Of a DNA stretch of 64,000 nucleotides, positions 1 through 13,776 are shown in pieces. The notes below the pieces were generated by a model. It made no database searches. It saw nothing but the letters and a program-made list of their open reading frames with translations, and was not told the DNA's origin. The position numbers and the translations under genes were made by a program. Position 1 is the first letter of the stretch; every line of letters begins with the position of its first letter. Origin of the DNA: Cranoglanis bouderius (taxonomy: Eukaryota > Chordata > Actinopteri > Siluriformes > Cranoglanididae); assembly GCA_023630585.1 (NCBI GenBank), contig CM042562.1, positions 4,961,684 to 5,025,683 on the forward strand, given 5' to 3'.

Positions 1-350
1 TAGCATTGCCTAAATGTTTTTAAGTTGGAGTAACTGACATTCTCTCTTGATGTGAATGCTGCATATTTGCGCAAAGGCCCAACAGTGTTTGAGTGACACT
101 CACCTGCCATCTTTTGTCACTACCTTATAACCTGAAGGGCACTGGATGAACATGTTAACACAAGTATAGTGCCTAGTCTAGAGGGAGGATGAAGACTTTA
201 GTGGGGCTGCATTAATTTTCTTAATTGATATATGTGACATACATATTTGCTTAGATGACTTGATTGCATCTGTTGCAGTAATGAGCTATATGCTTTATGG
301 ATTGTGTTGCCATTCTGTTAATGATTTTGAATTTGCTTGTGTTTGCTCAG

Positions 351-3300
351 GAACAACCTTTGTTGTGGATGCTTTTCAGTATGGGAATATCAAAGGCATC
401 ACAGCCTACTTCCTCACACATTTCCACTCTGATCACTATGGAGGACTGAAGAAAACATCAACTTTTTCTATCTATTGCAATAAAGTAAGCATATCTGTCA
501 AAGTGTAAATAAATGCAGACTGGCCATGAGTATGAACGCATGTGCTCATTTTCAAAGAGTTAAGCAATATTTTTAGAGCGATTCACACTGTTGTTTTGTC
601 TCGCATGGGTGGATTGACTGATTTTTCTTGGTAGATAACAGGCAACCTAGTGAAGAGTAAACTACATGTGGATGAGCAGTATATCCATATTCTCCCCATG
701 AATGAGGAATGTGTAGTTGATGGTGTAAAGGTTATCCTACTAGATGCCAATCAGTGAGTTTTATTGCTTTTGTTTTCCTGCAATTAATTACCAGTTAGGA
801 AAGAAAAGAATCCTCTTTAGTGAACTGTGACTATACCTGTATGAGTTGTCGGGGATGTCAGTAATTTGTTTTCTGTCCAGCTGCCCAGGGTCGGCCATGC
901 TGCTGTTGCTGCTGCCAGATGGCCAGACTGTGCTCCACACAGGCGACTTCCGGGCTCATCCATCCATGGAGCGCTACCCAGAGTTGCAGGGTGTCCGGAT
1001 TCAGACACTTTATCTGGACACCACGTGAGTGCTTGGCCAAACGCAGCCCACAGAACATCTGTTCGGTGTTCTGAGGAACCAACTGAGACAGTTTGAGCTC
1101 TTGGGCCCTGTTGATCTACACAGTTTAACAGTGAGCCTCACTGGGCAGTATAGGATATTCAGTGGTGGTATGAGCTGAAGGCCACTGCTATGTTTTGAAT
1201 GTCACAAGCCTTCATTAGTAGGGATGCACTAATTCCAATATTGATGTGATACCAATAAGATCTGAGTGTTTGTCAACTCCTGAACCTGATACTGATGAGA
1301 CAATTAAACTATAAGCCACATGTTGGTCATCCACTTTCAACCCTAAAGTGCATTGCACCGCTATAATGAGTGTTAATTCCTTTTTTTTTTCTCTCTCTTC
1401 TTTTTTTTTTCTCTTTAAATTTGGCCTACTGTAGGTACTGCAGTCCAGAATATGCATTTCCCACACAGCAGGAAGTGATCACCTTTGCTGCTAACACGGC
1501 CTTTGAGCTGGTCACACTCAATCCTCGCACATTGATTGTGTGTGGCACCTACTCTGTAGGAAAGGAGAAGGTGTTTTTGGGTGAGTGAGTGTCTTTTTGC
1601 TGTTCTGTTACCCAGCCACTGCATTAATACATTCTCAGCAGTTGTCAGGAAAGAAAAGAATCCTCTTTAGTGAACACAGCATCTGCGCTGATTAACTGAC
1701 GTGGCCGGATAACAGAAGGATTAAAGGGAAATGTCAAAGATAATTCTTTCTCTCCTGATGTGGCATTGGCTTGAGATGAATTTCATCTTGTCCAACTTGT
1801 TTTTTTTTCCCTGTCTACAAGCCTATTCCTGCCTATTTTGAACTCTTGCTGGGAGCTCTGTCCTTTAGAGTGTCCTCCTGTGACTAGTCTTACCTTACCT
1901 TAACTGCCTTCTGAAACCGAACTTGTGCATGATTGAGTTAAACTTTGCATTTCTGTTTTTCTTCTCCCCTCAAGCCATTTCTCAGGTGCTGGGTTCTAAG
2001 GTCTGTATGTCCAAAGATCGTTATAAGACCATGTGCTGTCTAGAGTCAGAGGACATCTACAAGTGTATTACCACAGACATGAAGGCAGCTCAGATCCATG
2101 TTCTTCCCATGATGCAGCTCAATTTCAAGGTGTGGTGATCTTTAAAATATACTAATGTGCTGAGATTGGGCAGATCACAATTAAAATTAGAAAGTGCAAA
2201 CACAGCAACACTGCAAAGATACATTCTGACATTTTATATCGCTTATATGCTGTGCCAGATTATAAAAAAGAGCTGTGCTCTAGCATCCAAATCTGCTACG
2301 AGTCAGTTTTCACATAAATGCTGATGCAAGTGTTGACTCGACTGGTTTTAAAGAGAAAAAAAAAAAGTGTAATACTGTCATGTCCCTGATAGACAGCATA
2401 CAAAATATGCTAGACTAAGTTCATAATTTATTTTTAACAGTGACAAAACTACACTTTGTTGTTGTGTACCATTTGTTTTGGGCATACATAATTTGTTAAT
2501 GATTAGTGTACAATTGATGGAATAGGGCTATAATTATTTCAGTGAAATGCACTGGCTAAAAGTAAAGAACACTAGCTACCAAGGGGGAAAAATGTCATTT
2601 CTGCTTGAATCTGCCATGGTTATGTTGTGTTCTTTAAGACTAATTGTAAGTATTGGATAAATGCAGTTAATTATGAATAAAATATTAGATATTCATTTAA
2701 TGTTAACGGATTAATGTTTGAAACTTGTTTATGAAGTCTTTCTAATTATAAACATGCACATTTTTCTGAAAGGTATTAAAAGTAGTAGAGTATTTAAAAA
2801 AAAAAAAAGACATTTTATGGTGTTACACCAATTACTGTAAGGTTTCTCAGTAATTGTAGTTATGTAGGTTTTTACATTTTCTGAATGTCCTTTTACAGAA
2901 TTTAAAAACATACTTGAGCAAGTTTTCTGGTATGTATGAGCAACTGGTAGCATTCAAGCCCACAGGCTGGACCTTTACTCAGGAAGTGGGGGTGGACAAC
3001 ATACAACCTCAAGTCAAAGACAACATCAGTGTTTATGGTATGCAATTTATTTTTTAGCTTCACACTTCGCTGCCCTTGTTTACTATGCACATGACATAGC
3101 ATGGTGCTCTTCAAGTAGACTTCCAGGAGAGCTTTCATTTGAACCTAACCTAGCATCTAACTAAATGCTTTTTATGACCGTTGTGGAGCATGAGTGGTCT
3201 TGGATGTTTGAAATCAATAGTCAGGTATAAAGTAGGCTTTTGCATCAAGCTATGAAATCCAGAACATTAACTCGCCATAGTGTAGCTCTTTGTGTTAAAG

Positions 3301-6039
3301 CCTTTGACCTGTGGTGTGATTGAGTAAGAGATAGTGAGACATTGTGATGTGTGAATGTAAAACAGTGACTATGTTTACATGCACATCAATATTCTGATAT
3401 TAATCGAAACTTGGCAGTATTCTAATTAGTATTGAGTCATGTAAATGCCGCAGTCCGATTGCCTGATTCGGATTAAGACAATATTCTGATTCCCCAAATT
3501 CTAATTCCCACCCCTGATATATGCCTGTTTTAATCAGAAATTTGTTGCATTCAGAAAATCTACTGAAAGGAGAGATATATGTGCATACTCAGTTCACAAG
3601 AACTGAGTGGGTGTTAACAGATGCTTAACTGCAGGCTAGGTATTTAGGAATGGCAACTCGGGCATACTTACAACAACCATGTATACAGGAATATTCTGAT
3701 CCCTGTATGCATACAATATAAACATTGTATTTGGAATATGGCTGCAACCTGAATATAGACCTTAAACAGAATTTGATGTGCATGTAAACATAGTCAATGG
3801 GAAGGCTTTATTTAGAGGTATTAATAGCAATGGAAACACATTTCATTCTCTAACTCTGCACAGACTTAAACCTGATTAACTCTTTGCATGTAATCTGACT
3901 GTATGGATTACTTGTGGTCTTGCTAAATGGGGAATCTTTCACCAGTTCAACTAAACTACATGGTCCATGTTAACAGAGTCGGCTGATGTGTTTTGACTTG
4001 AAGAGACTGGGTTCTAATTTCTTATGTTCCTGACCACCAGGGTGGTTTCCCAATGGAGCTAATGGAGATTTCCAGTGTGCTCAGTAAAACAAGGTTTGCT
4101 ATCAGAAGGTCAATAACCTCAAAATGAAAGCTGTGTGGTCTAGTGCTGCAACATTTCCAGGAAACCTTACGCATGTCTCATAGACCATAGTTCAGCCTGT
4201 TATTGACATTATTGACGGGCGCTTTGTGCCTGTTACCCATCTGACCGGTCTGTCCCCTGGGAGTGAAACCCAGAGTACTGGCATGTTTACGAAGGATTGG
4301 AGGCACTTGCTATAAAAACCAATAGAAGACACTGATGTAAATGGATTTTATTTGAGACCGGTTTGTTTTTGTTTTCTTACTGGTGATCACTTCAGCTAGG
4401 CAAGTCAAAATTGCATGCACTGTGTTGAGAAGTGGAAACGTGTTACACTGTGGCTGAACATAGAGTCCTGCCAGAGAGATTGACGCTGTGCTATATTAAT
4501 AAACCCATCAACCTGTCTGTTCTCGCAGATGAGACTGCAGGTCACTGACCAGCTGTTTATGCTTTGTGGAGCACCATAAAAGGGTCTCGCTTTTTAAAGA
4601 CAATTTGGCCCATTGGTTAAAGGAAGTGATTGTGCACACATACTTGAATACGTGCTAAGAGGTGCCTTCGTTCATTAAATGCCATTCGACACGTGCTGGG
4701 TCACCTCCCGGGTGACACTAGGAGCGTTGTCGGTTATTTCATTTGTGAAGCAGCAAGATGGAACTTACTTTCCACCTTCATTACATGTGTTCTATGGTGA
4801 GTTTGATTCTTGTACTCAATCAGGAACACTATCTGACCCTGAATAATTCTCATTCTCTGTAGAAGACGGCATCAGTACTTTTGAGTGGCTTTCTCCTCAG
4901 TAGAGCATAGTAATGGGACTTTGGCCTCAGCTAAGATCAGCATCAGCGCTTGTGTGATTTCTCAAATTCAGTAGACGGCACTAGCGCAGTACCTTGAGTG
5001 ATTCTCATCATCGGTGGGTTACAGCATAAATGCAGATTAAGTGATTCTCATCAATAAGGTACAGTATTGAGTGATTCTCATCAGTAGAGAGCAGTATCAG
5101 TGCTTGAGTGACTCATATGCTCACTTTTGTGGATCTATATAATGATCAGCATCCTGCCACAAGAGGGTGCAAGATCAACACTCTGACTGTTCATCATTCA
5201 CCATAGAAAAAGGTTTCAGCATTGTGCATTGTCCTAATGCATCAGGAAGTGTTAAACATTTATGACTTTGATATGCGGCCTCCACTAGTTATGTAAGGAA
5301 ACTGCCCTGATGATCCAGAACCTAAGGAAGTAGAATGTTAGGTTTCATATGCAACAGACATACTACTACTAAGTGGTGGACAGCCAGGGCACCTGGGTCA
5401 GTCGAGATGACCAGAGGATGTGTGTGACTTTGCTGTTTGCTATTAGTTCAGCAAGGAAATAATCTCACAGGAAAATGTCCCTAGTACTAGAAGGAAACTG
5501 TCCTGGTGGTCCTCCACTTCGTCATAGAGCCATAATTACCTACTGTTTTTCAATCTGGGCTTTTAATTTTCTCACCTCAGGCTGCCACAAGCAAAAGTAA
5601 CTTCTTATTTCATAGGTTCTGCTCCAGTCATAGCCACATTCCCATCCTAAAACCAGGCATTACTGGTCAACATATAATTTCTGTCTTGCTTTATTTCAAA
5701 TGATTTAATCATATACATCCAGCTTGGTGTTTTGTTTTGGCATGTATTTTTAATGTGTTTTGTTCTTTTGTCTGAGGCTTTAAATGATTGTGGGGATTTC
5801 AGTCTAATCATGGTTTGTCTATTACAGGTATTCCATACAGTGAACACAGTAGCTACCTGGAGCTGAAGCGCTTTGTGCAGTGGCTACGGCCACTGAAGAT
5901 CATTCCCACAGTGAATGTGGGCAGTTTGAGCAGCAGGAAGGCCATGAACAACTGCTTTAGTGAGTGGCAAGCTGAGGTTAAAGCTCTAAATGCAGGACCA
6001 AGGAGTAACCATAAAAAGGGCTCCTGTACAAGACGGTAA
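351..6039 (+). CDS. DCLRE1A: DNA cross-link repair 1A (SNM1A), C-terminal catalytic part; 5' exons lie outside the window
   Basis: Seven coding exons with AG/GT borders and continuous phase: 351-484, 635-753, 881-1024, 1435-1580, 1975-2129, 2899-3037, 5828-6039 (TAA stop). They encode about 349 residues of a metallo-beta-lactamase/beta-CASP nuclease. Visible motifs are the metal-binding HFHSDH (exon 1), DANHCPGSAM across the exon 2/3 join, HTGDFR in exon 3, and PYSEHSSY plus [11 protein letters not shown] in the last exon, all characteristic of the SNM1 family. The family digests DNA from the 5' end and clears interstrand cross-links in the nucleus. No frame break or lost catalytic residue is seen. 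The UBZ/PIP-bearing N-terminal half would lie left of base 1. SNM1B and Artemis share the fold, but position beside PLEKHS1 and the motif text fit DCLRE1A best. Confidence 0.95.
3366..3796. mobile_element. MITE-like element with terminal inverted repeats in the last DCLRE1A intron
   Basis: About 430 bases bounded by near-perfect inverted ends: TGACTATGTTTACATGCACA on the left and its reverse complement on the right (about 24 bases each). The interior is AT-rich and non-coding. It resembles a non-autonomous DNA transposon; the superfamily cannot be assigned from these ends. Confidence 0.7.
4860..5115. repeat. Degenerate minisatellite in the last DCLRE1A intron
   Basis: Units of roughly 40-55 bases recur with drift, each built around 'GAGTGATTCTCATCAGTAGA' and 'CAGTATCAGTGCTT'. 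About five diverged copies are visible. No coding content. Confidence 0.55.
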
Positions 6040-6429
6040 CTTATCACTGCCTCACCACTGTTCAGCGTTTGGCCAAATAGTCAAATTGCATATTCATATA
6101 CTAAATGCAAGCCTGGTTATAAGCCTAATCTCTCCTCATTTAGAGAGATGCAGAGGAAAATTTGGAACCACGGTTTTATAGTGTTTTTTTAATTGCTGCC
6201 TTTGCGGTGTTTTACATGGGTGCCATTTGCTCATTCTAATGCAGAAACAAATGTCATTGTTCTCAATAGTAATCTCAATAGTTACCAATTAAAGTAATTG
6301 GTAATGAATGCACTAAATCTGAGGTTCATTTTCAGGTGGACTAATATCTGTTCCAAAACATTTCCTGTGCGCAAACTCTCCATCATTGTCTATGAATGTT
6401 TTAAATGTTTAAAATATGTAGATATGTGC

Positions 6430-6435
6430 AATAAA
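6430..6435 (+). promoter_or_regulatory. DCLRE1A polyadenylation signal
   Basis: AATAAA about 390 bases after the stop codon; the likely 3' end of the DCLRE1A transcript. Confidence 0.7.
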
Positions 6436-7350
6436 TCTTTTTTATAATGCCCAAGTCTTGATGTTTTTGAATGGTGTTTAGAAAGTTTTGTCTTGCTCAG
6501 CTGTTTTGAGCTTTTCAAAGAAACTTGCCATGATTTTTATAATTAAAATGAAAACAGTTGTTGAAAACATGCAGCCAGAGCATAGGAAAGAGCTAATCAG
6601 CATAAAGATGGTGTTGTGTTCAAATAGCACATTATACAGTGCAAAAAGTTCATAAAATTGTCTATGAAATAATGGTCTTTACACCTGTCTGTGTACTGTA
6701 TATTCAATAGTAAGATCTTTGGAAATCAGAGTTCCACTTTGTTTTTGTGCTATATATGGCTTTAATTTGTTTTTAATGCAGGGATAATACTTTTCAGAAT
6801 GTAAACGTATCAACATAATACATCCTGTAGATTGCCTATACAAGTATGAAAGTAATAATTTTCCATGTGTAATTTGTATGTTGGAAAAAGTTTCAAGTAC
6901 AGGAGGAAAAATAGCACAACGTTCAATAAGTTTAACTGGCTTAACTTGCAGTGCAATCTAATATCTTTCTCATCTGAACATTTGTAATTTTCAACAATTT
7001 GTAATGTAATTTCTAACAATTTCTAAAAAAAAAAGAACATAATGTAGTTCTCCCAAAGCCAGAGGAGTGCAGTGTAATTGCAAACCTGGATAGCTGCAGT
7101 CTGGTAATCAGAGCAAAGATTTCAACTCAACAGTTGTCCCAGACCAGATTTAGTAGGTGTATTATAGAAGAGAAATCGACAAACTATTTTGGATCATTTT
7201 GAACATTCTCTCGAGCAACTTTCCCAGACATTGCACTACTGCTTGCTCTAATGCAGAGTCAGGATGCCTGATCTTCCGCATGTCCAACACATGCCTGTGT
7301 TTCAAATGAACGGTGTTGAGAGGTGCAGGAGAATCAGAGCAGAGGTCCCT
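6436..7350. other. Tail-to-tail intergenic gap between DCLRE1A and PLEKHS1 copy A
   Basis: AT-rich sequence between two convergent genes. It probably includes the 3' UTR of PLEKHS1 copy A on the minus strand, though no clear AATAAA was found for it. No further gene or repeat recognised. Confidence 0.5.
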
Positions 7351-10238
7351 TTACTTGCAACATCCACTTAAAGGTTGGGACCCTGGCTGTCTTAGGATAG
7401 TCAATTTTACCTGCAAGAGAGAGACCAATCAAGTTAAGCACACTTAGAGTAACAAGAAAAAAAAAAAAAAAAAAAAAACACTTCCCTAATCTGACATGCA
7501 CTCTTACCTGGTCTTTAGCAAGCCTCTTGAGATAAGTTTGTAACTCCCCCAGACTGTCTGTAAGCAGATCATTAATGGCCAGGATTTGGTCACCCTCATG
7601 GAACAGAACAGAGGACTGCGTATGCATCCGGTTGGACACACTGCCGAGGAACAGACGACATAGCATTAGCAACTGAGGATTTGGAGTTTATAACTTGAGT
7701 GTATGCATCATAGTCACGACGAATAAATGATCCATTAGTATTATCAAAACTCTATGTGAAGTTTTTAGCAAGTCGTGTACCATAGTCTGCCCGCTTCCTC
7801 TGAGAAGATCACACTCTTTTTCAGCTCGTCTTGACTAATACAAATTTCCTTCTCCACAGGAACGAACGTTTCACTGAGGAGTGCACATATTTATCATTAA
7901 ACTCGAGACATATTTCCTTGTTTCACCATCTGGAGTCATTTGCATTTTGCTCACCTCTCTGATGAAATTTGCCTGTTCAGAGCAGTGGTGCCACTGTCCT
8001 CATTGCCAGTCTGGAGGAACGAGTTCTCCGGAACATTATTTCCTTCCAGACTACAAAATACAAAATATTTCCCGTCATTACTACTTTGATTGGTTTTTAT
8101 TTATGAATGCTATGAGGAAATAATTCAAACTCAAAATCATTTACATAATGACAAAATAATCAAAGTTCTGTACAAGAAATTTACCAAAACAAGAAAGATG
8201 CACATGAGTCAGTCATTTGCATTCAGTCCAGACTAGTATGAATCATCTTCAGGGGTTAACTGGGATTTAGGAGGTGGGGGAATACTGCTTCTTTCATGGA
8301 TAGCAACAATGTGGGAACAGTACTGTTATTTTTAATGTTATAATGTTATATGTATGTAGATTTCAATACTGATATCATGAAAATGTGAGTAAAACTTTTA
8401 ATTAACTACAATTAGGTGACCAAACCTCAGGTTTTAGTACTCCTTTCCACTTGCTTTGGAAAGTTCCCACATGAATCCCCTAAAGTTTTTTTCCTCACTA
8501 TCTGGTGTCATCCAGAAGAGGATGGGTTCCTTTTTTGAGTCTGGTTCTTCTCAAGGTTTCTTCCTTATGTTGTGTCAGGGAGATTTTCTTGCCAATCTTT
8601 ACATTTACATCTGGGTTTCATTAAAGCTGCTTTGTGACAGTGTCTATTGATAAAAGCTCTGTACAAATAAAAATGGAATTGAACAGAACTTGCCATCCAC
8701 ATAAACCAATGATGAGAGAGTTTAGCTCTCATTTGTGCTTGCCAGTTTATGAGGCTTAATACTGTACATTTTAAATGTTGCATAATATGTAATCCAAACA
8801 TGCTAGACCATTGTCTTTACTGAGTTAAACCAATGATCATAAGCTAAATTCATTTTCATATTATTGTTTACCTAGCAGTAACCAATCCTCTAATGCATTA
8901 AAGGATTTTTCCCTTGATGTTTTGAGTAAAATTAAACAAAAATACTTAAAAATAAAAAACAGATGCACCGATTAAGCAAACAATGTGTCAAGTCATAGGT
9001 ATAAGGATGCAAGTTCAGTGCCAAGTTTCTGTCATTGAACACAGCTCTAAGACTAGTTGGACAGGTTCCGTTAACTACCCCCTCTTTACCAAAGACATCC
9101 TCTGATAAACAAACATGAGTTTATGAGTTGCTAAGCAAAGAAGTGTTTATGGAACCAGTGACCATTGTTGGATTCACAACCATGAATACAATGCAGACAA
9201 AGTCTTTCTGAGTCTGCCTCAGCACCAAAAATTTTGGTAATTCAAGAAAATGTAAAAATATGTCGATTCAGATTATCATTAAATACACTCAGAGCACTCA
9301 CCTTTTAGATTAGTATAGATATTATATTGTTATGGATATAAGAATAGGTTATAAAGAAATACTTCTCATATTGCTTTTATACCACAGCACTGTTTAATGT
9401 TCAAATGGTCAGAAGGGTTTGCTTAATTTTCGATATACAAGGTTTATATTAACACTCTCATTACAACACGTTATCATTTCTACAGTAGAAACTTACACAA
9501 GGACTTGACAGAAGCTTCACTTAAACAGAAATATGTGTAATTGCTGATTTGGTGAGTTTTCTGTGAGGAAACGGTGATTTAGCATTTTTTTGAATGAGTG
9601 TCCAGTGTCGACACTGTGTTGGGGTAAATGATCAGGGGTAACACTGTCCCTTTAGGACATCAGACACAGCAAAATCTTCAGGGCAGATGACTTTTCTGTA
9701 ACAGGACAAACTGCATTTTTTTTTTTTTTTTTTAATCTTACTAACAGTTACAGAATGAATGTTTATAGCTGTTATAATGTAAGTGATAACAGGATCTGAC
9801 TTGATTCGCAGAGGAAATGGATAAAAATACTGAAGTGTTGCTCTTTCAGAAATAAAAACTGTAATCGTTTGCATATCACTGTGGTATAAGAGGAATAAAA
9901 CATTTGAGGATGTGCTATTATTATAAACTTTGCATTACACCATTCCATCATTGATTCTTTCCTAGTTTTGTGTTTTATTTCTTATGTAATAATGTTTGCT
10001 TATTTGCTTACATTTATAATAGGAGCATTAATCGCTGCATTTTTTCAGAAAAAGCTGATCAGAAAAGGAAAGGGAGGAACTTACACACTTTTCATGTCCA
10101 TGTAGTGGCTAGTGTCTCCTTCTGTTTCACTTTCTTTGTTTATCTTCATGTCATCTTCCTCATCTTCCTCACTGTCTCCACTTTCTGCTGACTTTAGAGA
10201 AGATATTAATGATTTTATGTAAATATTGTAGGCGTGTG

Positions 10239-10307
<69 letters not shown>

Positions 10308-13043
10308 AGGTGAAGTAGAACCTACTAGAGGTGCTGTCATCATGTAATTTGTTGGATAATCATAGTGAGAGTACTGAGAGTTGAAGGACTCGGGGGCAGA
10401 CTGTCTCACTGAAAAGGATGGATTCGGATCAGTTTCTTTCTGGTAAGAAAAGCAACATGTCTGTCAGAAAATGCAAATGAAGTTTTTTTTTTCACGCTAT
10501 GGTCAACTTGAGGTCATGTCTATCACATTAGCTTTATTAGTTACAATACGTTATTACTTCATCCATTCCTAATAAATATGTTTTAATGGTATTTGTCTAT
10601 AACTGTACATAAAGTTTACTTTGTGGATTTATGTAATTATTACTTACAGTCTTTTTATTGCTGATCTCTGTTAAGTTAATTAAAATAAAACTGTTTATTC
10701 ACCTAAAAAGCTTACAAATCACTGCTTTCCTAGAAGTTTCAGAAATGAGACTCAATCAAAAATATCAACCACATGTATATGTATGATATACTGTATATTA
10801 GCTGTTAAAAAAAGCTTTTTTGTTTTTAAAATGGAACTGAATATAAAGCAGATTATAAACAGCTTTATCAGTTTGGACCATCAGCTCTTGATAGACAAGT
10901 AGTGGGTTACAGTTTAATTTGACCTTTTGCAATATGGCAAGTGGGACATCTAGTGTTTCTTTATCTCTGGTGGGAACAAATTCTCGGGCATTAGTACGCT
11001 CCTGTTAGTGGTGTTCAGTGTCTCACCTGTTCTTGGTCTTCAGTACAATTTTGTTTATGATACAACGCACACGTAGGCTCAGATATTGACCGAATTTTTC
11101 TGATTTCCTGTAAAAAAAAATCAATTCAAATCAGCAAATCTGTACATTGAATTTTTTTCAGTTAAATTATTTTTCTTCATAGAAAAGTAGACTTCACGTC
11201 TGATCTACCATTTTTTAGACAGTACCTCTGAGTCAGGCGGTGTAGCGACATATGTATTCAGAGCCTTAAATATGGCACTAAACCACTCGTCCATCTCACT
11301 GCTGTGGAGAGTATTTAAAACATGATGTTTGTTAGGGAAATAACTGTTTTAAATTGTTTTAGTATTCACACCTGAACTGTTGCAACTCTTGCAACATTGC
11401 AACAATACTTGCAACAATACTCTTGCAAATATTGTTTGACTCACCATAACAATATGCACATTTTTATGCTAAACATGTTTATCCCCAACAGTGTTATATC
11501 CGTTTTTTCAACATTCCCAAGCTTAATGGAATCTAATGTGATCTGTGGATTCTGCCATGAATCATGACTAACCTGTTTTCTCCGATGAGGAAATATTCTC
11601 TCTCTGTCACCCTCATGTACACAACACAGGACGCAGAGCATCTAAAGTTCCTTTGTATCCACAGCCAAATGGGGTGTGACTCTGCGTGCCGGAAAAGCAG
11701 TGAGACCCTGAATGCAAAAGACACATCGAGACCTTGGAATGCTAATGGAATGATCTGACATGTTATAAATATGTTATTCACATGCCACTGGATATGTGTG
11801 AAGTGTTGCACCAAAAATAATGTATAAAACTCAGATATATATGTTGTATCTGCTTTGACCTGTTCTTCTTTGGTATTTCAAGTTCCATTTACAGTGTATC
11901 ATCATCCAATGACAATTCACCATAGTCACCTGCTCGGCTAATCTAGGGTCTCCTTTGTTTGAGGCGAGTTTGAGTTTGAGTATTTGTGAATGCTGTATGC
12001 TGAATTTTCAAATGTCTCATCTTTAACAAAATTACATAAAACTTGTTTGCATGGTTTGCAGGATGCGCGCATGTATTTAGTTAACACTAAATACATACTA
12101 AGGTGTGTTTGAATGTATTAGAAAATTAATTTAAAATATTAAAGATAAAGACTAGACTATACTATGTGAATCACTAGTAAATTACTATACTAAAAATTAA
12201 TAATAGTAATTGGTTGTCATTAAGATCAAATAGCATAAAATGTATTTTAATTAATTTTGTTTTATGCTATTCGTTCTGATATTCTGATGATTCCAAAATA
12301 ACTATATATATCGATCCTCAATGATACAGCTATTCTTTTAGATTTTCAGGTTTTCTGATTAAATATTAAATACCCAATTTTGAAATTAGATGTGCAAAAA
12401 GACTTGTTACATTTATTTACCAAGTCTTTACCACTTAAACTACTTATTTAACCACCATTAAAGAACATGGGGAAAAATAGAGATGCAAAAATATCAAAAT
12501 GAAATTAAGGTCAAAAAGGTCATAAAATCACTAAATTCCAAGCTCTTAATTTACCTAACCGATCTGATAATCATGCAGATATGTTGTAACTAATCCAGCA
12601 GTTAGATAAACTGGAATATGCAGCTGTAAACCATTATGTCTGAGTAATGTTTTATTGATTATGTGATTATGTACATACTGATAAAGGTTGATTTGTCCTA
12701 AAGGTTTCTCTCTTCTATTTTCGTCCTTGAAGAACTTCAGCTCATAATGATTAGCAGAGGTCTTGCTGAGCACAAAGTACCGTCGCTTCCATGATTTCTG
12801 CAGAAGTTTACAAAAGCAAGAAGTCCCACAGAACAGTTGTGAGAAAACAGAACAGAAAAGCTGTGTTAAAAGATTGATTCCTATTCATATTAGGGCTTAT
12901 TTTTATATGTAGCATACCAAAGATTTGAAAAGTAGAGTCTGAAGGGGTGACTTGTACATGTAGCCAGAGTGCACCTCTTCCACATTTGCAGGGACATGGT
13001 AAAACCTGGCGTTTGGATTTGCTAGAGGAGGGAAAATGTGTGC

Positions 13044-13092
<49 letters not shown>

Positions 13093-13724
13093 CATATACA
13101 CAAACATGTAATTATTATTATATAAAACAAAATTATTAATTAAATATACTGTATATAGCATTGTGCGTGTTTTTTTTTTTTGTCCAGAAGGTTCATTTTA
13201 TGTTCAGCACTGAACTGTGAGGGAGACATACCTGAATTCTTGAGCTTGCTGAACATTTGGTTGCTGTAGTAATCTTTGCTGAAACAAAAATCACTGCTTG
13301 TTATTTCATATGTGGTGATGCATAACAGTGCATTCACAACATTCAAATGCTCAATTATTTTTCAGTTTACTGTTTCATGCAACTAATACAGAGAGGAAGC
13401 AATCAGAAACAAAGCTATTAGAAACCTACACAGGGAAATTATGAATCAATCACATATTATATATATATCATATATGTTATATATGAAATTATTATTCATT
13501 CATTCAAATGTGTATGTATTTAAATGTTATATGCATAATACAGAATAATATATTAATTGCATATGCAGCACATTTTTATTTGCAGGGTTTATGATTTTGT
13601 AATCTCATCAAACCCTTTTCTATCACTATGACTGAAATAGCGTCAACTGGTTCTAGAAAAATGTCTTTTTACACCAAAAAAATGCAAAAATTTTATAAAA
13701 ACAGTATTAGACAACAACAACAAC

Positions 13725-13776
<52 letters not shown>

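Noticed and set aside
7881..8123. 80-codon plus-strand frame
   Set aside because: Antisense to PLEKHS1 copy A exon 7955-8050, which has splice sites and matches the family.
9632..9874. Minus-strand frame ending KVICPEDFAVSDVLKGQCYP as an extra PLEKHS1 exon
   Set aside because: The copies A and B both contain it, but no convincing acceptor/donor pair in the right phase was found, and exon 9 joins well to the known tails without it.
10215..10409. Open frame with a run of His-Thr repeats
   Set aside because: The HT run is translated (CA)n intron; only the first part is PLEKHS1 exon 8. The same applies to frames at 21.3-21.6 kb, 12.8-13.1 kb, 31.6-31.9 kb and 39.7-40.2 kb.
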